From: JAWXBG01 sp044375415
Lineage (GTDB): Bacteria > Bacteroidota > Bacteroidia > Flavobacteriales_D > Sanyastnellaceae
DNA: 10,216 nucleotides
Direction: 5' to 3'
Assembly: GCA_044375415.1 (NCBI GenBank)
Contig: JBILMS010000089.1
Location: forward strand, 1-10,216
Under the pieces are notes generated by a model. The model worked only from the letters and a program-made list of their open reading frames with translations. It was not told the origin of the DNA and did not search any database. This document shows positions 7,543 to 10,216 of the stretch, piece by piece; positions within the stretch are counted from its first letter, which is position 1; each line of letters opens with the position of its first letter. The translations under genes were made by a program, and so were the position numbers.

Positions 7543-7625
7543 AATTTTATATTGGAATTGCTTATAAGTGAATTTCCAGAGATCTCTTTTTTAAACTACT
7601 GGTCTTAGAATCATCGATCCGAGGA

Positions 7626-7643
7626 GGAACCCCAAAGGTCCCT
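7626..7643. repeat. Inverted echo of the 37-bp repeat
   Basis: This 18-bp stretch, ggaaccccaaaggtccct, is nearly the reverse complement of the right part of the 37-bp unit (compare 7701-7717 in copy B), differing by one inserted C and one substitution. It could form an imperfect stem with copy B across a loop of about 57 nt. Confidence 0.6.
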
Positions 7644-7680
7644 ATGGAAAGAGCATTCGTTACTTTGTCCATTTATCATT

Positions 7681-7717
7681 GGGCTTCTTTGGGCCTTCTT
7701 AGGGTCCTTTGGGTTCC
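7681..7717. repeat. 37-bp intergenic repeat, copy B
   Basis: It differs from copy C only at offset 6, where T replaces C and removes the first CCTTTGGG core. It starts 175 bp after copy A and 119 bp before copy C. It is followed by an A-rich stretch and then by a leftward terminator-like hairpin, an order that is repeated after copy C. Confidence 0.85.
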
Positions 7718-7737
7718 AAGAAAAACGAAATGATCTT

Positions 7738-7768
7738 AAAAAAAAGCCAACCCCATCGGTTCGGCTTT
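7738..7768 (-). terminator. Second intrinsic terminator downstream of trxA
   Basis: On the minus strand the stem AAAGCC/GGCTTT, continued by GGTT/AACC after a one-base bulge, closes a 5-nt loop and is followed by a run of eight T. It has no gene of its own directly upstream and lies about 130 bp beyond a similar terminator at 7870-7900, so it acts as a backup or is a duplicate of it. Confidence 0.75.
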
Positions 7769-7799
7769 GGATGTCGTTTTCAATAATGACACTTTCTTT

Positions 7800-7836
7800 G
7801 GGCTCCTTTGGGCCTTCTTAGGGTCCTTTGGGTTCC
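7800..7836. repeat. 37-bp intergenic repeat, copy C
   Basis: This copy retains both CCTTTGGG cores (7805-7812 and 7825-7832) and matches copies A and B with a single mismatch each. It sits between the two leftward terminators, about 34 bp left of the one that serves trxA, and is followed by an A-rich run. Confidence 0.85.
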
Positions 7837-7869
7837 AAAAAAAATCGACGCTGCAATAGAAACGGACAT

Positions 7870-7900
7870 AAAAAAAGCCAACCCCTCAGGATCGGCTTTT
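7870..7900 (-). terminator. Intrinsic terminator of trxA
   Basis: On the minus strand a 12-bp stem (AAAAGCC with GGCTTTT, continued by GATCC with GGGTT including two G-T pairs) closes a TGAG tetraloop and is followed by a run of seven T. It begins about 25 bp after the trxA stop codon, in the right orientation. Confidence 0.88.
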
Positions 7901-7924
7901 GATATTCTAAGAAAGAACTCCCTG

Positions 7925-8242
7925 TTACAGAAGCGCCTCCATTTTGTCTGTCAACACGTTCTTTGGAACAGCACCCACAGATTTGTCTACCACCTGTCCG
8001 TTTTTAAGGAACAAAATAGTTGGGATGTTGCGGATACCATACTTCGCACTGATGTCCGGATTGTTGTCTACATTCACCTTTCCAATCACAGCTTTACCTG
8101 AGTATTCCGTTGAAAGTTCTTCTACGATGGGAGCTACCATTCGACAAGGCCCACACCATTCCGCCCAAAAGTCGATCATTACGGGTTTGTCGCTGTTCAA
8201 AGCTACATCTGCAAAGTTTGCATCAGTTATCTCTATAGCCAT
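7925..8242 (-). CDS. trxA: Thioredoxin
   Basis: The protein has 105 residues, the normal length for bacterial thioredoxin 1. The active site is WCGPC at 29-33, in the context DFWAEWCGPCRM. The buried Asp is D24, the cis-proline is P74 in NIPT, and the C-terminal GAVPKN loop is in the usual position. It reduces disulfides in cytoplasmic proteins such as ribonucleotide reductase and peroxiredoxins and is itself reduced by thioredoxin reductase. No signal peptide is seen, so it is cytoplasmic. It lies 147 bp downstream of lgt on the same strand, with its own promoter-like sequence between them and a strong terminator after it, so it is probably mostly a single-gene unit. Confidence 0.98.
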   Translation of the reverse strand: MAIEITDANFADVALNSDKPVMIDFWAEWCGPCRMVAPIVEELSTEYSGKAVIGKVNVDNNPDISAKYGIRNIPTILFLKNGQVVDKSVGAVPKNVLTDKMEALL

Positions 8243-8354
8243 TATAACAATGATTTTGATTTAATAATTGTTTCCTAATTCTGTTTCTGCCCTCTTCAAT
8301 AATCCGACCAAGTCAAGTTTTGTGACTATTCGTCAGAAATCAAGTTGCGGGGGA

Positions 8355-8362
8355 CAAAGGTA
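8355..8362 (-). promoter_or_regulatory. Probable trxA promoter (-7 element)
   Basis: The minus strand reads TACCTTTG, a perfect match to TAnnTTTG. No TTG occurs at the -33 distance; TGTGC is the closest sequence there. Transcription would start near 8348 and give a leader of about 105 nt, long for this phylum. I see no known riboswitch in it, only a 5-bp stem (agtca/tgact). Read-through from lgt is also possible, as no terminator is seen after lgt. Confidence 0.5.
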
Positions 8363-8389
8363 ATCCGTTATTTCGATTGCACAGCAGCA

Positions 8390-9631
8390 TTATATGTTTG
8401 CTGTATCGTTTGTTTTTTCGTTTGGTAATGAGTTATTTAAGTGTCTTTTACGCAAATAGAACATCAATCCTGCGCCACAAAGAATAAACAAGACAGAGAT
8501 GATTTCGGCCTGAGTTACCTGTATTCCAATAAAATCAATTTTGTTGTTTACACGTATTTTTTCAATAAAAAACCTCTCTATGCCATTCATTATCATGTAC
8601 ATGCCAAAGATCATCCCCGGTATTGTCCATTTTTTACGCAAATACCACAAAAGTCCGAAAATCATTACGGCCATAGCTGTTTCATAGATCGGAGTAGGGA
8701 ATACAGAGGGAACCAAATGTGTACAATAACCGTCAAAACAAGGACCTTCTGTAATCGGCACTCCATAGGTATTTCCATCAAATCCGCTGATAGCACCTAC
8801 ATTGTTGGGGTAATCGTACGACCAAGCCCAATCCGGCAACCATGACAACCATCCCGGTTTTTCTGCCGTGTTGACAATACCCCAGTCGCCATCGCCGCTC
8901 ACATGACAACCAATTCGGCCTATGCCATAAGCGAGAATAAGTCCGGGAGATGTGGCATCTGCCAAATGTAAAAACGGTATTTTTTTCTTTCTTGCATATA
9001 TGGCAACAGCTATTCCCGCTAGTATTAATCCTCCGTAAACGGTTAGTCCGCTGAGAAAACTCTCGAGGTCAGGGTGTTTGAAAAACTCCATGAACTGACG
9101 AGGGTTTTCGAACAAATGGAAAAGTTTGGCACCCACGATTCCGAAAAAGGCAGCCACAAAGGTTATGGTACCGGTATTTTCAAAAACGTAGACATGAATT
9201 TCCTTTTCTACGGGTTCGGGAAGCTGTTGTTTGCGCATTTCATAATAACGCCAACCGCCCATTAGCGCAGCAAGTATGATCCCCCAAAGCAAGTCTCCTT
9301 CTAATGAAAAAATATGTTGTTGTGGCAGAGTATTAGGACCAAATAAAGCACTTGCATTGGTCATGAGATAAATGAATTTCCACCCCAAAATAAATCCTAT
9401 CAGCGCATTCGTAAGAACATCGGCCCAGTTGACAGGAAGCCCGTAGACTACTTTTCTTTTTTCACCTTTGATGAGTCCCTGAGATTCTTTTCGTTTTAGC
9501 TCTTTTGATAAAAGCATGCTAGCGACAACAAAAGCCAGAGCCACAAAAAAACCGAAGCTATTTAGCAGTTTAGCCCAAGGCCAATCGAAACCAAATGCAT
9601 CGTAGAAAAAATGGTATAGGGTAGGATACAA
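8390..9631 (-). CDS. lgt: Prolipoprotein diacylglyceryl transferase (phosphatidylglycerol--prolipoprotein transferase)
   Basis: Lgt moves a diacylglyceryl group from phosphatidylglycerol to the lipobox cysteine of prelipoproteins in the inner membrane, the first step of lipoprotein maturation. The protein has 413 residues and several membrane segments (about 22-42, 73-91, 112-127, 155-172, 194-212, 318-330, 338-352, 376-392). The Lgt signature is GIGRIGCHVSGDGDWG at 236-251, with the essential Arg at 239. YGGL at 199-202 stands where E. coli has HGGL, FPTPIYE at 311-317 matches the HPTPLYE-like block, and ERFFIEKIR at 352-360 carries the second conserved Arg. E. coli Lgt has about 290 residues; the extra length lies in the N-terminal 150 residues and the 255-308 loop, as in Bacteroidota forms. 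The start is TTG: an in-frame TAA lies four codons upstream and the first Met is at residue 39, past the first membrane segment. It starts 18 bp after mtaB and is likely co-transcribed. Confidence 0.96.
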   Translation of the reverse strand: MYPTLYHFFYDAFGFDWPWAKLLNSFGFFVALAFVVASMLLSKELKRKESQGLIKGEKRKVVYGLPVNWADVLTNALIGFILGWKFIYLMTNASALFGPNTLPQQHIFSLEGDLLWGIILAALMGGWRYYEMRKQQLPEPVEKEIHVYVFENTGTITFVAAFFGIVGAKLFHLFENPRQFMEFFKHPDLESFLSGLTVYGGLILAGIAVAIYARKKKIPFLHLADATSPGLILAYGIGRIGCHVSGDGDWGIVNTAEKPGWLSWLPDWAWSYDYPNNVGAISGFDGNTYGVPITEGPCFDGYCTHLVPSVFPTPIYETAMAVMIFGLLWYLRKKWTIPGMIFGMYMIMNGIERFFIEKIRVNNKIDFIGIQVTQAEIISVLFILCGAGLMFYLRKRHLNNSLPNEKTNDTANI

Positions 9632-9649
9632 GGCGGGTAATTTTTAGGT

Positions 9650-10216
9650 TTATGATACAAGTTCCTGTTGAAGGCAACGAGCTATACAATCGGAATCTAT
9701 AGAAACGAGAGCAACAGTACAAGTGGTATTGATCAGATCGCTTCTGAAAGAAGTTTTTACTCTAACGTAATTGTCTGTAAATCCCGACATAATACCCTCT
9801 TCCTCTTGCGCTTCCCAGAGCACAGGACGATGAAGATTTATTTGGGACTCATAAAAAGCTCTTTTCTTTTTTTCAGAAATTAGTCGGAGTATTTTATTCC
9901 TTTCTTGACGGACTGATACAGGAACAACCTCTTTTATTCGAAGTGCCGTTGTATTCTCACGTTCGGAGTATGTGAATACGTGAAGATAGGAAATCGGTAA
10001 GTCTAAAATCAGATTTCTAGTTTCTTCAAATTCCACTTCCGATTCGCCGGGAAAACCGGTAATTACATCTACCCCGATACAGGCATGGGGCATTACACGT
10101 TTTATTTGATCCACTCTTTTTCTGTACAAATCGGTCCGATACCTTCTTCGCATGGATGCTAGAATAGTATCCGATCCACTTTGCAATGGGATATGAAAAT
10201 GAGGCATGAATTTTTT
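9650..10216 (-). CDS. mtaB: tRNA (N6-L-threonylcarbamoyladenosine(37)-C2)-methylthiotransferase, C-terminal part
   Basis: The reading frame is open to the right window edge, so the 5' part of the gene lies outside; the Met at 10207 is internal and is preceded in frame by Lys-Lys-Phe. The visible 188 residues begin at PHFHIPLQSGSD and continue with MRRRYRTDLY, GVDVITGFPGE and YLHVFTYSEREN-TA, the conserved C-terminal half of the radical SAM domain of MtaB/YqeV-type enzymes. The last 60 or so residues are the TRAM-like tail. The N-terminal UPF0004 domain and the radical SAM CxxxCxxC motif are out of view. MtaB adds a methylthio group to t6A37 in tRNAs reading ANN codons. The HFHIPLQSG and RRRY context favours MtaB over MiaB or RimO. 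The stop lies 18 bp before lgt, on the same strand. Confidence 0.93.
   Translation of the reverse strand, partial: KKFMPHFHIPLQSGSDTILASMRRRYRTDLYRKRVDQIKRVMPHACIGVDVITGFPGESEVEFEETRNLILDLPISYLHVFTYSERENTTALRIKEVVPVSVRQERNKILRLISEKKKRAFYESQINLHRPVLWEAQEEEGIMSGFTDNYVRVKTSFRSDLINTTCTVALVSIDSDCIARCLQQELVS

Noticed and set aside
7506..7836. CRISPR array formed by the 37-bp repeats
   Set aside because: There are only three copies, unequal spacers of 138 and 82 bp, inverted relatives close by, and no cas gene in the window.
7808..8264. Plus-strand open frames opposite thioredoxin
   Set aside because: They lie antisense to trxA, which has a clear family match and WCGPC site; their translations show no domain or signal.
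9650..10207. Complete 185-residue gene starting at the ATG at 10207
   Set aside because: The frame stays open to the window edge and the sequence starts in the middle of the radical SAM domain, so this Met is internal to mtaB.

Overview
The window reads as chromosomal DNA of a member of the Bacteroidota, probably the Flavobacteriia or a close relative. The support is a T9SS type A sorting domain, choice-of-anchor Q beta-helix modules, Bacteroidota-type promoter sequences (TAnnTTTG) without Shine-Dalgarno sites, a long Bacteroidota-style Lgt and moderate AT-richness. I cannot name a genus.

Layout. Positions 1-1950 (minus strand, running off the left edge) hold a secreted protein made of two tandem beta-helix modules. 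Positions 2080-4470 (minus) encode a 796-residue secreted protein with an SdrD-like domain, a DUF7619-like domain and a C-terminal T9SS sorting signal. These two genes share a leader element just upstream of their start codons. Positions 4599-6881 (plus, divergent from the preceding gene) hold two tightly spaced genes for predicted outer-membrane beta-barrel proteins of unknown function. Their 3' end overlaps a convergent GxxExxY-family gene (6875-7270, minus).

Positions 7271-7924 are non-coding. They carry three copies of a 37-bp repeat, degenerate inverted echoes of it, and two similar intrinsic terminators that point leftward behind trxA. Positions 7925-10216 are a minus-strand housekeeping block: the end of mtaB (tRNA ms2t6A methylthiotransferase), lgt (lipoprotein diacylglyceryl transferase, TTG start) and trxA (thioredoxin, with its own likely promoter).

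The genes do not form one obvious pathway. The left half is devoted to the cell surface and secretion, and the right half is core metabolism and envelope biogenesis. I see no defence system, mobile element, CRISPR array, tRNA or rRNA. The least explained parts are the repeat and terminator island at 7271-7924, the shared leader element with the nested inverted repeat before the beta-helix gene, and the unassigned outer-membrane protein pair.
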